A stretch of DNA of 64,000 bases from Clostridia bacterium (GTDB lineage Bacteria > Bacillota > Clostridia > Oscillospirales > CAG-272). Each line of letters starts with the position of its first letter. The first letter of the stretch is position 1. This document shows positions 1 through 9,329 of the stretch, piece by piece. The notes beneath the pieces are model-generated. The model had not been told where the DNA came from. It did not search any database and saw only the letters and a list, made by a program, of their open reading frames with translations. The stretch covers positions 124,001-188,000 of the forward strand of contig JAFTKO010000021.1 in NCBI GenBank assembly GCA_017453205.1. The letters are read 5' to 3'. The position numbers and the translations under genes were made by a program.

Positions 1-1168
1 TGAGGTAATTCATTGCGTTGAGGATCATTGCGGACATATGTCTGTCCTTGACATCCAGCGGGATCGAGAACACGGACGCACCGTAGTTGGTGGAAACATA
101 GTCGGATTCCTCGTCGTATTTGGGCGTGATGAGCACACCGTAGTCAAAGTCCATATCCAAGGATTTGAGCGTGCGTCCCATGATCAACGCCGTTGCGTAG
201 AACAACGATCTGCCGCCCGAGAAGAGCGTGTAATCACGCCAACGGGTGTTGGTGGAGGAATAATCGATTGCCGGGTTGTTAATCAGTAAGGTTACCTTGT
301 CGCAGATATCAATGTTTTTTGATTGAGAAGCAATGATCTCCACAGCTCCGTTCTCGGCAATCTGCGTCACTCTCAGACCTGCGGAGGTCAAAAGTGCACG
401 TGTGGAGTGGACATCAAACATCGTACCGTAAACATCGTTGGTGGTGTCATTGTCATCAAGGTTTTGGGCAACCAGGGTGTTGATTTCCATCAACTTATCC
501 AGTGTCCATTTGCCTTCGTCGACCAGCCCATACAGATCCAGACTATAGCCTTTTGCAATCTCGGTGTTAAAGAACATGACCTCGATGTTTTGGAGCACCT
601 CCAGCGAAGCGTCGCCAACTACCGAGTAGGAAACACCGTTGATGGTGGAGTTTTGGTTCCAACCGCTGTACCAATAGGAATCGGTGAGGTCGATTTCCTC
701 CATACTGCCGATGTTATGGAAGAAGCCGTTGGTCTCAAGCCCCCACCAGTAGTCGTAGCAGACGAGGTCGTACTCACCCGTACCACCTGTCAACGCTGTG
801 GTGAAGCTGTTGGCGGTGTCGGTGATTTCGGCAATGTTGAATATAATATTGAACTGTTCTTCGATGTAAGCGTTTCTTTCAAACACCGATTGTTGGACTG
901 CGTCGGAGGTTGCGTCACTGTCCCAATACAAATAGTCGTAACGGGAGGCACGTACCATCATGGTAAATTCCACAGGCATGTCATCCTCGCCAAAGCGTTC
1001 GATTGCCAAAGGCTCTTCGGTCTCCCCCTCTGTTTCATCTTCGTCTCCATCGACGGTGGGTGGGTTGGTTTCCCGGTTGTCCGGTTCGTTATCCTTGGCG
1101 CAAGCTGTAAAAGCAACGCACAGCATTGCCATTACCAAAAGCAAACAAAGTATTTTCTTTACCATCAT
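1..1168 (-). CDS. Extracellular solute-binding lipoprotein, C-terminus cut by window edge
   Basis: The gene runs leftward out of the window; 389 codons are visible. It starts at the first of two adjacent ATG codons, with AAAGGA a few bases upstream. The N-terminus is a lipoprotein signal (hydrophobic run, then FTAC lipobox), followed by an acidic Asp/Glu/Thr-rich linker. The body resembles ABC-transporter solute-binding proteins of the sugar/oligosaccharide type: motifs such as SVFERNAYIEEQFNI and EGKWTLDKLMEIN parallel AVYERNCYTEEKLNV and NGEWTMEKMQAYI in the C-terminal domain of the giant protein at 10282-20361, so the two are paralogous. It is probably tethered to the outer face of the membrane. 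It is the last visible gene of a likely operon with the SGNH hydrolase (gap 40 bp). No permease genes are visible. Ligand unknown. Confidence 0.8.
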   Translation of the reverse strand, partial: MMVKKILCLLLVMAMLCVAFTACAKDNEPDNRETNPPTVDGDEDETEGETEEPLAIERFGEDDMPVEFTMMVRASRYDYLYWDSDATSDAVQQSVFERNAYIEEQFNIIFNIAEITDTANSFTTALTGGTGEYDLVCYDYWWGLETNGFFHNIGSMEEIDLTDSYWYSGWNQNSTINGVSYSVVGDASLEVLQNIEVMFFNTEIAKGYSLDLYGLVDEGKWTLDKLMEINTLVAQNLDDNDTTNDVYGTMFDVHSTRALLTSAGLRVTQIAENGAVEIIASQSKNIDICDKVTLLINNPAIDYSSTNTRWRDYTLFSGGRSLFYATALIMGRTLKSLDMDFDYGVLITPKYDEESDYVSTNYGASVFSIPLDVKDRHMSAMILNAMNYL

Positions 1169-1208
1169 AATCATTCCTTTCAATTATTTCTTTTTGAACT
1201 GAGAATCA

Positions 1209-2426
1209 TCAAGAGTAGTCACTTTTTAAGTGTTCGGTCACAACATCACTCATCAGCTTCATCCCGTCTGCGTTGGGATGAATGTTGTCGTAAGTGTGCT
1301 GATACAAGGTGCTTCCAATGGTAGTATAAAAATCGATCACGCGGGCACCGTTCGCATCAGCCAAGCGAACGATGGCGCTGTTAAAGGCAGTGATCGCAAC
1401 CCCCGCACCGTTTTGCTCCAAGCTTGTATTGCGCCCGTTGTCCGTGCAAATGATGGGGTTGAGGGTACAGCAGTAAATTTGTGCATTTGGGTATGCGGCT
1501 TTCATATTGCGTAACATGGTGTCATAGGTGCTTGAAAAAAGTGAAAGCTCGACCTTGTTGTTATAATCGTTGATGCCGTAGTAGATCACGATAACATCCG
1601 GCATCACGCCGCTGTCGGTGTGCAGATTGACCGCGCGTGTTTCATAGGAATAAGGATGGGAGACACGACCGCCCGAATAAGAGTTGTTGACACACAAATC
1701 CCAGTCCATTTCGGTAAGAACACGGTACCACCAGGTAGAGGTGACTGCCATTTTGGAGGACGAATACCAAACCGGATTTTCCGCAAGCGTGGCATTATAA
1801 TCGATCGCGTTGGAGTATCCCGTATAGGTTGTGATACTGTCTCCGTAAAAGGAGATCATGATCTGCCCCTCCGACGTCAGCCGAAAGCTGTCCGCTTCCG
1901 TAAAGGAAAGGGTGGTGCGTTGCTCGGTGAATAATCTTGCGATCAGCTCCGAGATCGCTTTGGCGGTTCCCTCTTCGTTGTAACCCAAGATGACCAACTG
2001 CTTTCCTACTGCGGCAACGGTATAATCTCCGTATTGTAAGGTCTCGTATATCGCGCTGCTTGCAGGGCGGTTGGTTTTGCCGACTAGGATCTCAAGTGCC
2101 CCCTCATCCGCGGTCTCGCCCTTTTTCAAGTAATCATCCCCGTAGGAGATCGAGACACCGTATCCATCCGAAAAGGCGTTTTTTAATTCCATTACGGCGC
2201 TCATCACCACACTGCTCGCGCCCTCCGGATAGACGATTTGATAAGAGGTCGCACCGTTTGCGGCAAGTAACAATCCTTTTGGTGAGGGAGCCGTTGTTGT
2301 CTCCTCCGATTGGGGAAATGCAGAATCGGTTTCGGTTCCTTGTCCGTTGCCGCCGCACGATGCCAACACTGCAAGTATTGTCACCAGCAGGAGTGCAACT
2401 GTTTTTCGGAATATCGTTTTCTTCAT
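1209..2426 (-). CDS. SGNH/GDSL-type hydrolase lipoprotein
   Basis: A 405-residue secreted esterase-like protein. The start is the ATG preceding KKTIFRK, six bases after a GGGGGA ribosome binding site; ATGs further upstream have poorer spacing. The signal ends in an LASC lipobox. A first domain of about 130 residues contains the ILVGKTNR motif typical of the beta-sheet domain that precedes some glycoside hydrolases. The second domain has SGNH blocks: FYGDSIT (nucleophile Ser), YYGINDYNN (block III) and NIHPNADG (catalytic Asp/His block). Such enzymes commonly deacylate carbohydrates. It lies 48 bp downstream of the metallophosphoesterase gene and 40 bp upstream of the solute-binding lipoprotein, on the same strand, so the three are probably co-transcribed. 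Substrate not predictable. Confidence 0.85.
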   Translation of the reverse strand: MKKTIFRKTVALLLVTILAVLASCGGNGQGTETDSAFPQSEETTTAPSPKGLLLAANGATSYQIVYPEGASSVVMSAVMELKNAFSDGYGVSISYGDDYLKKGETADEGALEILVGKTNRPASSAIYETLQYGDYTVAAVGKQLVILGYNEEGTAKAISELIARLFTEQRTTLSFTEADSFRLTSEGQIMISFYGDSITTYTGYSNAIDYNATLAENPVWYSSSKMAVTSTWWYRVLTEMDWDLCVNNSYSGGRVSHPYSYETRAVNLHTDSGVMPDVIVIYYGINDYNNKVELSLFSSTYDTMLRNMKAAYPNAQIYCCTLNPIICTDNGRNTSLEQNGAGVAITAFNSAIVRLADANGARVIDFYTTIGSTLYQHTYDNIHPNADGMKLMSDVVTEHLKSDYS

Positions 2427-2474
2427 CAACATTCCCCCATTTCTGTTTTTTATCGGTTTCAAAGATGCTATTGG

Positions 2475-5400
2475 TTATCTGTTTCTCTTCTTTTTCTCCG
2501 CCATGACCGCGAATGCAACCGCTGTTATAATACCCATGGGGAGCATACCGATGACGGAACCGCAACCGCCCTCATCAGTATCGACGGGTGCATTGGTGCC
2601 GGGCTCATTGGTAGATGCATCGGTTGCGGGCTCGGTATCGGTGTTGTCGGGAGGATTGGTCGTGCCGGGATCGGTGGGTTGATATTGTTCCATATCGGAG
2701 TAGTCCACATAGAACATTGCCGAGGATACCCACTCACCGGTGGAGAAATCGCGTCCCATGACCAAAACTTTGTCCTCATATACACGGACGTAGTAGCCTT
2801 GGCTGCCTGTCAAAGCCTCGCCGCTTGCTTTATTGTAGCTGGTCCACAGATAAGCGGTGGACGCGGTATTGAAGATGGTGGGCAGCTCGTCACTGCGCTC
2901 ATACATCGTACTCTCGCTGTCCAATGTCCAGTGGCTGTGACCGTTGAACATGATGACCTCGGGATACTTTTCGAGAACGGCACGCAAGCCCGCTTCGGGG
3001 GTTGCACCGTTCCAGCCCTGTCCCTCAAGACTGCCTGCTACGGTGTTGTACAAGGACTGATGCAGGAACAGGAAGGTGGGGGCGTTGACGTTGCGGCTTT
3101 CCTGCAGCTTTTCATCCAGCCAATTGAGCTGTGTTTGCGACAGATAAGCGTTGACGTTGCTGACGGGATAGACGTCGGTGCCGAGGAAGATATAATGATA
3201 CCCGTCCTTCCAGAAGTCGTAGTAGATCTTATCGGGGTGTGTTCCGTCGGGGAGATATGTATTCTCAAGGAACAGGTTGACACCGTCCTTATAGGAAACC
3301 GCATTGTAAAAATCGTGGTTGCCGACCGCCAAGAAGAGTCCGGGAAGTGTACTGTTTGCCTTGACGGCATTGTAGATCTCCCACATGTTCGCATACTCTT
3401 CGGCTTTGCCGTTGTTTGCCATATCGCCGTTGATATAAATACCCGTGCTGTTGGGGCTGTTGGTGGCAATGTCCTCCAAAACCTTTTGGAAGTTCTTGTT
3501 GTAGGTGTCGGTGTCGGATACGTTGATGTGGATATCGCTGATGACTTGGAACTCGATCAGCGGTGCTCCGTAGTCCTTTCCTGCGGTGCCCGTGGGCAGT
3601 GCCGCTTCCACATAGGTTTCGGAAATTTCGGAATTTTTCATGGTGTACACCAACAGCTTGGTCGCGCCCTGCGGGATCATGGTATTGGGAGTCATCGCAT
3701 GCTCGGTAACGGTTCCTGTGACCTTGAATTTTGCAAGTGCGGTGTAGCCCTCCAAAGGACCGTTGTCATCCGCCCAATACATGAGGATCGAGGTGGCGCT
3801 GTTGTTTTCGGAAAGTGTGACCGAAATGGTGCCGTCCGCCATGCCGTTGGTTGCATCCTCCAAGGTGTAGGTTGCCGATATCGGAGCCTCCAAGGACTTA
3901 GAGGCATCGGTCTTGCTTACAATTTCGATTTCAACGATCTCGGTTTTTGCGGTTGCATAATCGTTATTCGGCACAAAATATACAATATATTTGCCTGCAG
4001 GGAGATTGTAATCGTTGGTATCGGGTCTGGCGGATTTGCTACCGGTTCTGATATCTACGGCAACACCGTTGGTTTCATCGGTAATATAATACCAGTAGAT
4101 CGAATATCCCGTGTCATCCTTGGGCTGAATGCCGATCCAGTCCTTTGCGGCGGCGGAGCCTGTACCGTATACCCAAACGGGCTCGCCCTCGAGATAGACT
4201 CTCTTGGCGGGAGCCACATGCTCGGTGATGGTGATCTCGATGACCTCGGTTTTGTCTTTTGCGTATCCGTTGTTGGGAACCAAATAGATGACATAATCAC
4301 CCGCGGGCAGATTATAATCGTTTGCGTCGGGGCGGGTGGAGGTACTTCCGCTTGCCTTGATGTCAACCGGAACACCGTTGGTGGCGTCGGTGATGTAGTA
4401 CCAATAAATCGAGTTACCGGTGTCATCTTTGGGTTGAATGCCGATCCAGTCCTTGTTTTCGGCAGAGCCGTATGCGGTTACCCAAATGCTCTCACCTACC
4501 AAATAGACGTCTTTATCGGTGGAGAGGATCGAGGTCTCTTCCGCAATGCCGGATTCGATTGCGGCATCGATTTTGGCTGTCAGCACGCCGATCTCATCTG
4601 CGCTCTTTGTGCTGACGTTCTCGGCGGCGATCTCAATATTGCCGTCCGTGTTTTTGTTGGTACGAACGATGTATTCGTTGCAGCTTCCCTCCAAAGATTT
4701 ATACCAAGACAGGCACGCGCCCTCGGTGATCTCAACAGAGAAAGAATTGCGAAGAATCAGTTGCTCCGAAGCAACATTTGCCGCTTGATATCCACAACCT
4801 ACCAAACCGGCGACGCGAACGTCCGAGGAGGCACCCCAAGGAGTGGTGGTCCAGTCTACAAACGCGGTTCCGATGAGGGTGTTTTTGTCATTGAGGTTGT
4901 AGCAATTTTCAACCACATAGCTGTATCCGTCTTTTAAAGTAATGAAAGCGCCGAGAATACCGCCGTAGGAGATTGCCGCGGAGGTTTCGCTGTTCATTGT
5001 AAAGCAACCTGTGTTGTAGCAGTTTTGGATCAAAATATCACCGTTGTAAGCGTTACCTGCGGGATCGGACTGAGAGATCTGTCCCACAATACCGCCAAAG
5101 GCACTTTCGGATTTGTTGGCATTGGCTTGGTTATCCAATGCAATGTCTGCGTGGTTGGCACAGTAGCTTACCGTAGCGCCGAGACCGACGGTGCCTGCGA
5201 TACCGCCCGCGTAGTTGATGTTTCCGAGGACGTTGACTGCGCCCTTGTTTTCACAAAATTGGATTGTGGAGGACCATGCCATACCTACAATACCGCCAAT
5301 GCGTCCTGCGGCGTTGTATTTGCCGCTGTCGGTAAATACATAAGTAGCCTTTACCGAGCAGGTATCGCTGACCGTACAGTTGGCGATGGTGTTAAAGCTT

Positions 5401-6275
5401 GCGTCGGGGGTGTCCGTAGGATCTGCCGCCGCGATGCCGACGACCGTACCGACTACGCTGATACCCGTGGCGGTGATTGCGTCAAGATTGACATTATTGA
5501 CGGTTGCTCCGTAGATCGCGCCGAACAGACCCGAACCCCATGCAGTGGAAAACTCATGCGCGGTGTTGGGGGAGCATACGGTACCGTTCATGATACGGTA
5601 ACCCTGTCCGTCGTAGTGACCGCCAAATGCGGCATACGCGGTTTTGGATGCAAAGTAGTAACCGATCGAGTTCAGCGTTTTGCCGTTCAAGTCGATATCG
5701 GCGGTTTGCTTGAAATACTTTCCGTCGAACGGATCGCTGACCGCTGTCGGCTGTGTGCCGTCACCGATCTGTGCCGACATCCATGCCAAATGCGCCGCTT
5801 TTTCGATGAGGTAAGGAGATGCCTCGGTTCCCTCACCCGTAGGAGCCTCGGTGTCGGTACCGTTCCAACCGTCTGCCGCGGGGGCTTCTACCACCTCGAT
5901 CTCCGCCCAATCGGTCATCGACGTTGCATAACCATTGTTAGGTACAAAATAAACCTTGTATTTGCCTGCGGGAATGTCGGCAGACCAATAGGACTTGTAC
6001 TTTGCGTTTATATCGACGGGATTTCCGATATCCGCATCGGTCAAGTAATAATAATACCATGAAGAGGTAGCACCTTCGGGTGCAATACCCACCCAGTCGG
6101 TGGTACTGCCAAGGGTGCCTGTGACCGTGACCATAATGCTTTCACCTACCGTATAGGTGGCTTTGTCGGTCGTGATGTCGATGTTTTCTGCCGCGGAAAC
6201 CAACACGACCGGAACCATTGATAATACCATTGCCAGGGTTATCAACAGTGCGAGGATTTTTTGGACTTTTTTCAT
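2475..6275 (-). CDS. Secreted multidomain metallophosphoesterase with Ig-like and GLUG-like regions
   Basis: A 1,266-residue surface protein. The start is the ATG of MKKVQKI, set by an AAGGAGG site seven bases upstream, not the earlier in-frame ATG. Approximate order: signal peptide 1-28; Ig-like domain 31-130 (DKATYTVGESIMVTVTG); a 148-570 region of GLUG-like repeats (GGIVGM, GGIAGTV, CENKGAVNV); two more Ig-like domains near 582-790 (GESIWVTAYG, GEPVWVYGTG); a beta domain; then a calcineurin-like phosphoesterase at about 905-1165 with SDIHIN, NGDMAN, VGNHDF and NGHSHW metal-ligand motifs. The C-terminus is a Thr/Pro/Asp linker, GGCGSVIG, a hydrophobic helix and a KKKRNR tail, which looks like a wall or membrane anchor. 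First gene of the likely operon reaching the left edge. Confidence 0.85.
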   Translation of the reverse strand: MKKVQKILALLITLAMVLSMVPVVLVSAAENIDITTDKATYTVGESIMVTVTGTLGSTTDWVGIAPEGATSSWYYYYLTDADIGNPVDINAKYKSYWSADIPAGKYKVYFVPNNGYATSMTDWAEIEVVEAPAADGWNGTDTEAPTGEGTEASPYLIEKAAHLAWMSAQIGDGTQPTAVSDPFDGKYFKQTADIDLNGKTLNSIGYYFASKTAYAAFGGHYDGQGYRIMNGTVCSPNTAHEFSTAWGSGLFGAIYGATVNNVNLDAITATGISVVGTVVGIAAADPTDTPDASFNTIANCTVSDTCSVKATYVFTDSGKYNAAGRIGGIVGMAWSSTIQFCENKGAVNVLGNINYAGGIAGTVGLGATVSYCANHADIALDNQANANKSESAFGGIVGQISQSDPAGNAYNGDILIQNCYNTGCFTMNSETSAAISYGGILGAFITLKDGYSYVVENCYNLNDKNTLIGTAFVDWTTTPWGASSDVRVAGLVGCGYQAANVASEQLILRNSFSVEITEGACLSWYKSLEGSCNEYIVRTNKNTDGNIEIAAENVSTKSADEIGVLTAKIDAAIESGIAEETSILSTDKDVYLVGESIWVTAYGSAENKDWIGIQPKDDTGNSIYWYYITDATNGVPVDIKASGSTSTRPDANDYNLPAGDYVIYLVPNNGYAKDKTEVIEITITEHVAPAKRVYLEGEPVWVYGTGSAAAKDWIGIQPKDDTGYSIYWYYITDETNGVAVDIRTGSKSARPDTNDYNLPAGKYIVYFVPNNDYATAKTEIVEIEIVSKTDASKSLEAPISATYTLEDATNGMADGTISVTLSENNSATSILMYWADDNGPLEGYTALAKFKVTGTVTEHAMTPNTMIPQGATKLLVYTMKNSEISETYVEAALPTGTAGKDYGAPLIEFQVISDIHINVSDTDTYNKNFQKVLEDIATNSPNSTGIYINGDMANNGKAEEYANMWEIYNAVKANSTLPGLFLAVGNHDFYNAVSYKDGVNLFLENTYLPDGTHPDKIYYDFWKDGYHYIFLGTDVYPVSNVNAYLSQTQLNWLDEKLQESRNVNAPTFLFLHQSLYNTVAGSLEGQGWNGATPEAGLRAVLEKYPEVIMFNGHSHWTLDSESTMYERSDELPTIFNTASTAYLWTSYNKASGEALTGSQGYYVRVYEDKVLVMGRDFSTGEWVSSAMFYVDYSDMEQYQPTDPGTTNPPDNTDTEPATDASTNEPGTNAPVDTDEGGCGSVIGMLPMGIITAVAFAVMAEKKKRNR

Positions 6276-6342
6276 AACGGAGCCTCCTTGTAAAAAATAT
6301 TTTTGTGTTTGCGCACATGGGATATCGTCCTTGCGCAAATTC

Positions 6343-6371
6343 AGTATAACATTTTCGGTTTGCAATGTCAA
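6343..6371 (-). promoter_or_regulatory. Sigma-A promoter for the metallophosphoesterase operon
   Basis: On the minus strand, TTGACA (6371-6366) and TATACT (6348-6343) are separated by 17 bp, a near-consensus housekeeping promoter. The expected transcript start leaves a leader of about 60 nt before the ATG at 6275. Confidence 0.75.
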
Positions 6372-6671
6372 TGCGTCAAAATCGAATTTTACAGAGATTG
6401 CAAAAAATACTTTTCAGCCAAAATATTCCGAGTTGCTTTTTTCAAAAAATACGCAAACCAATAGTAGCAAATACCAAAAAGGTTTTTTTGACGCCGATTT
6501 TGATATTACAAAAAATGTATTTAATTGCTTTTTTTGAGCCCGAGCTTATTGTCATGTTGCACAAACAAATAAAAATATGTTTGTAAAAGCAAATGACTTC
6601 CATATAAAATTTTTGATATCACGCCAAAACAAGTGCAACCAAGAGTAGCAAAAAAAGAAACTGTGGAATGC
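6372..6671. other. AT-rich intergenic region, no gene seen
   Basis: Between the divergent promoters of the metallophosphoesterase and the HTH-ADP-ribosylglycohydrolase lie about 300 bp of A/T-rich sequence with many short A and T runs. I found no ribosome-binding site with a convincing small ORF, no tRNA-like fold and no clear terminator. It may simply be a spacer. Confidence 0.5.
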
Positions 6672-6700
6672 TTGTTTTTCTTTGTGAAAGATGATACAAT
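6672..6700 (+). promoter_or_regulatory. Probable sigma-A promoter for the HTH-ADP-ribosylglycohydrolase gene
   Basis: TTGTTT (6672-6677) and TACAAT (6695-6700) with a 17-bp spacer lie about 50 bp upstream of the start codon at 6753. The -35 is imperfect, so expression is probably moderate. Confidence 0.5.
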
Positions 6701-6752
6701 ATAAGAGAGCAGTATTGATTGCTTTATTATCAACCACGGGAGGAACCGAACA

Positions 6753-8339
6753 ATGAGCATTGAGCAAAATTTGTTGAAATTACGCACAACACTGAACCTT
6801 ACACAGGAAACTTTCGCGGCACAGATGGGTGTTTCACGACAGGCAGTTCAAAAATGGGAGAACGGCACGGCACGTCCCGACATCAAAAATCTCATTCAGA
6901 TCGCGAAGCGCTATCACATCTCCATTGACGCCTTGCTGTTGGACACCGACAAACGCGTGGCGGAGGAGCTTTCTTACGATAAAAAGATCCAACCGGAATA
7001 CGCAAGTGTACACAAGTGGGAGTCATATGCCTCCCAGCTTTCGGTGGAATATCGCCAATGCACCGAGGAAGGAAAGAATTTGGAGATTTATCAAGAGCTG
7101 TTCCGCGTAGTGGAGCAAATGCCGCCCTCCGAGGAACGCAAAAAGATTGCGGATATCCTGTTTTGTCTTGCCTTGAATGCTCCCACCGTTCCCGACTATC
7201 CCTATGAGGAACCATCGGATCTGGACGCCATTCGCCGTTGCCGTCCCGCCAACCGATATGTTCCCGCGCATCCGCTTCCGGACGCCGAAACACTCAAGGA
7301 TAAGGTCTACGCCGCTTGGTTGGGGCGCATTTGCGGCTGTCTGTTGGGCAAGCCGATCGAGGGCATTCGCACCAATGAATTAAATCAAGTCTTACAGCAA
7401 TCCTCTAACCTCCCTCTTGGCCGCTATATTGAAAGCAAGGATATTACCGAGGCACTTTGCGATCGTATATCCTTCCGCTTGCGCGGAAAATGCTTTGCGG
7501 ACACAGTGGAGTGTGCCCCTGTGGATGACGATACAAACTATACGGTGCTCTCTCAAATCCTCATTGACACCTATGGACGCGAGTTTACCCCCTATGATGT
7601 TTCCCGTATTTGGTTGGAATATCAACCGAAAAGCGCGTACTGTACCGCCGAGCGCGTTGCCTACCGCAATTTTATCGACGGTTATCTGCCGCCCAACTCC
7701 GCCAAATATAAAAATCCTTACCGTGAATGGATCGGTGCGCAGATCAGAGCCGATTATTTCGGTTATATCAACCCCGGGGATCCCGAAACGGCGGCAGAAA
7801 TGGCGTGGCGAGATGCCAGCATCTCCCATGTAAAAAACGGAATTTACGGCGAGATGTTTGTTGCCGCCATGATTGCCACCGCTGCGGTGGAGACCGATAT
7901 TGAAACGATCATTCGATCGGGACTTTCCCAAATCCCCGAGAAAAGCAGGCTTGCGGAAACGGTGCGCAAGATTTTAAAGCAGTTCCGCGAATATCAGGAC
8001 GAAAAGGATTGCTTCCGTTTCATTCACCAAACCTTTGATGAGCACAACGGCCATGATTGGTGCCATACGATCTCCAACGCCGCGATCGTAACGGCGGCTT
8101 TGCTGTACGGATGCGGCGACTACGGCAAATCGATCTGCTTAGCGGTCGGCACGGGCTTTGACACCGATTGCAACGGTGCCACGGTGGGGTCGATCCTCGG
8201 TATGCGCAGAGGCTCCAATTGTATTGGAGAACAGTGGAGCCGTCCCGTAAACGGTATGCTGGACACTTCCATATTCGGTGTGGGACGTGTCAGCATCCGT
8301 GATTTGGCGGAGCACACGATGATACATATGAAAAAGTAA
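6753..8339 (+). CDS. XRE-type HTH domain fused to ADP-ribosylglycohydrolase (DraG-like)
   Basis: A 528-residue protein starting at ATG after GGGAGGA. Residues 8-62 form a Cro/CI-type helix-turn-helix (LTQETFAAQMGVSRQAVQKWENG). Residues about 63-170 are a charged, probably helical linker. The remainder resembles ADP-ribosylglycohydrolases: GRICGCLLGKPIEG near 191-204, DDDTNYT at 258-264 (the usual DDT metal site) and GFDTDCNGATVGS near 467-479 (the DTDxxGA metal site). The family removes ADP-ribose from proteins or small molecules using two Mg ions. The fusion suggests a DNA-bound ADP-ribosyl sensor or a regulator of its own modification, which is inference. Monocistronic, ending at the shared terminator at 8345-8385. 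Confidence 0.85.
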   Translation: MSIEQNLLKLRTTLNLTQETFAAQMGVSRQAVQKWENGTARPDIKNLIQIAKRYHISIDALLLDTDKRVAEELSYDKKIQPEYASVHKWESYASQLSVEYRQCTEEGKNLEIYQELFRVVEQMPPSEERKKIADILFCLALNAPTVPDYPYEEPSDLDAIRRCRPANRYVPAHPLPDAETLKDKVYAAWLGRICGCLLGKPIEGIRTNELNQVLQQSSNLPLGRYIESKDITEALCDRISFRLRGKCFADTVECAPVDDDTNYTVLSQILIDTYGREFTPYDVSRIWLEYQPKSAYCTAERVAYRNFIDGYLPPNSAKYKNPYREWIGAQIRADYFGYINPGDPETAAEMAWRDASISHVKNGIYGEMFVAAMIATAAVETDIETIIRSGLSQIPEKSRLAETVRKILKQFREYQDEKDCFRFIHQTFDEHNGHDWCHTISNAAIVTAALLYGCGDYGKSICLAVGTGFDTDCNGATVGSILGMRRGSNCIGEQWSRPVNGMLDTSIFGVGRVSIRDLAEHTMIHMKK

Positions 8340-8344
8340 AGTAA

Positions 8345-8385
8345 AAAGAACGCGCACCTCTGTCCCGTTGAGGTGTGCGTTCTTT
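8345..8385. terminator. Bidirectional rho-independent terminator
   Basis: A 15-16 bp stem (AAAGAACGCGCACCTC paired with GAGGTGTGCGTTCTTT, one G-T pair) with a 9-nt loop and T-rich flanks on both strands sits between two convergent genes, so it can end both. Confidence 0.85.
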
Positions 8386-8396
8386 TTCGATACATT

Positions 8397-9059
8397 TTAT
8401 GCTTGAGGAAAAACGGATGCCGACAGCTCGGCAAAGCTGTTGATATAAAGGTCGCTTTCCTCCATGATCTCACGGCGAAAGCTGTCGCCCGAGCGGTCAT
8501 ATACACCTACCGTATAAAGCCCCGCCTTTTTTGCGGTTCTTACCGCACCGATGTTGTCGTCCAAAAAGGCTGTTTTCTCCATCGTCCCGCCCATGCGTTC
8601 CACAGCCGCAGGGTAAATACGGACATCCGATTTGGTGGTTCCAAAGTCCTCACAGCTCCACACGTTGTCAAACAGCTCATATAATCCGAGACGCTTCAGA
8701 CATACGTCAACTACCTTTTTGGGGCTTGCTGTCAGTACATTCAAGCTACAGCCGTGTGCTTTCAAAAGACGCAAACAGCTTTCCACATCGGCTTTTAAGG
8801 GAACATCGTCTCTGTATTTATGATATGCCAGCTCATACATGCGCTCGATCAAAGCTTCTTCGGAGCGCGTAACGCCGAGTGTTTCTCGGAAATATTTTGC
8901 GGCTCCGATATAGCCCAAGGGGGTGGTAATGTCGGTGATGTTGGAGGGATAACAAACGTGATTTTCCTCAAGGATCTCAAGTATCGTACTGCAATAGGCA
9001 GGCATGGAATCCACAAGTGTTCCGTCAAAATCAAAAATGTAGTATTGAAATTTTTTCAT
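8397..9059 (-). CDS. HAD-superfamily hydrolase, phosphoglycolate-phosphatase-like
   Basis: A 220-residue cytosolic phosphatase of the haloacid dehalogenase superfamily. HAD motif I FDFDGTLVDS (nucleophile Asp near residue 10), motif II LTASPKK, motif III Lys in TTKSDVRIYP and motif IV FLDDNIGAV are all present and correctly ordered; the helical cap between motifs I and II fits subfamily I (Gph/PgmB-like). The only nearby ribosome-binding-like sequence (AGGAG) is about 15 nt from the ATG, longer than usual, but the ATG inside that spacing reads into an immediate stop. Substrate cannot be told from sequence; phosphoglycolate or a hexose phosphate are typical. Transcribed from its own promoter at 9124-9152. 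Confidence 0.85.
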   Translation of the reverse strand: MKKFQYYIFDFDGTLVDSMPAYCSTILEILEENHVCYPSNITDITTPLGYIGAAKYFRETLGVTRSEEALIERMYELAYHKYRDDVPLKADVESCLRLLKAHGCSLNVLTASPKKVVDVCLKRLGLYELFDNVWSCEDFGTTKSDVRIYPAAVERMGGTMEKTAFLDDNIGAVRTAKKAGLYTVGVYDRSGDSFRREIMEESDLYINSFAELSASVFPQA

Positions 9060-9123
9060 ATTCGATATTTCATTCTCCTGTTGGGATGTTCAGGCGGTCG
9101 CCTTTGGGGGCTTCTTTAAGGGA

Positions 9124-9152
9124 AGTATATCATAAATCATTTTTCTTGTCAA
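9124..9152 (-). promoter_or_regulatory. Consensus sigma-A promoter for the HAD hydrolase
   Basis: Minus-strand TTGACA (9152-9147), 17-bp spacer, TATACT (9129-9124). The leader to the ATG at 9059 is about 58 nt. Confidence 0.75.
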
Positions 9153-9329
9153 TATTTTTTAACCGAAAATATGCCTTGTAAAAGGGTGGCTTGCGGTGTT
9201 ATGCAACCCACGGTGGCAGTTTTGCCATCCGTTCCATACATATCGTTGGTTCTTGATGTTTTTGCGTCGCAAAAAACGTTTCCTTTACATATACTGTACC
9301 GATATCTATGATTGATTACGGAGGAACGC

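Noticed and set aside
2310-4937. An 875-codon plus-strand open frame
   Set aside because: Antisense of the metallophosphoesterase, which has clear domain motifs and a strong ribosome binding site; the plus frame shows no family resemblance.
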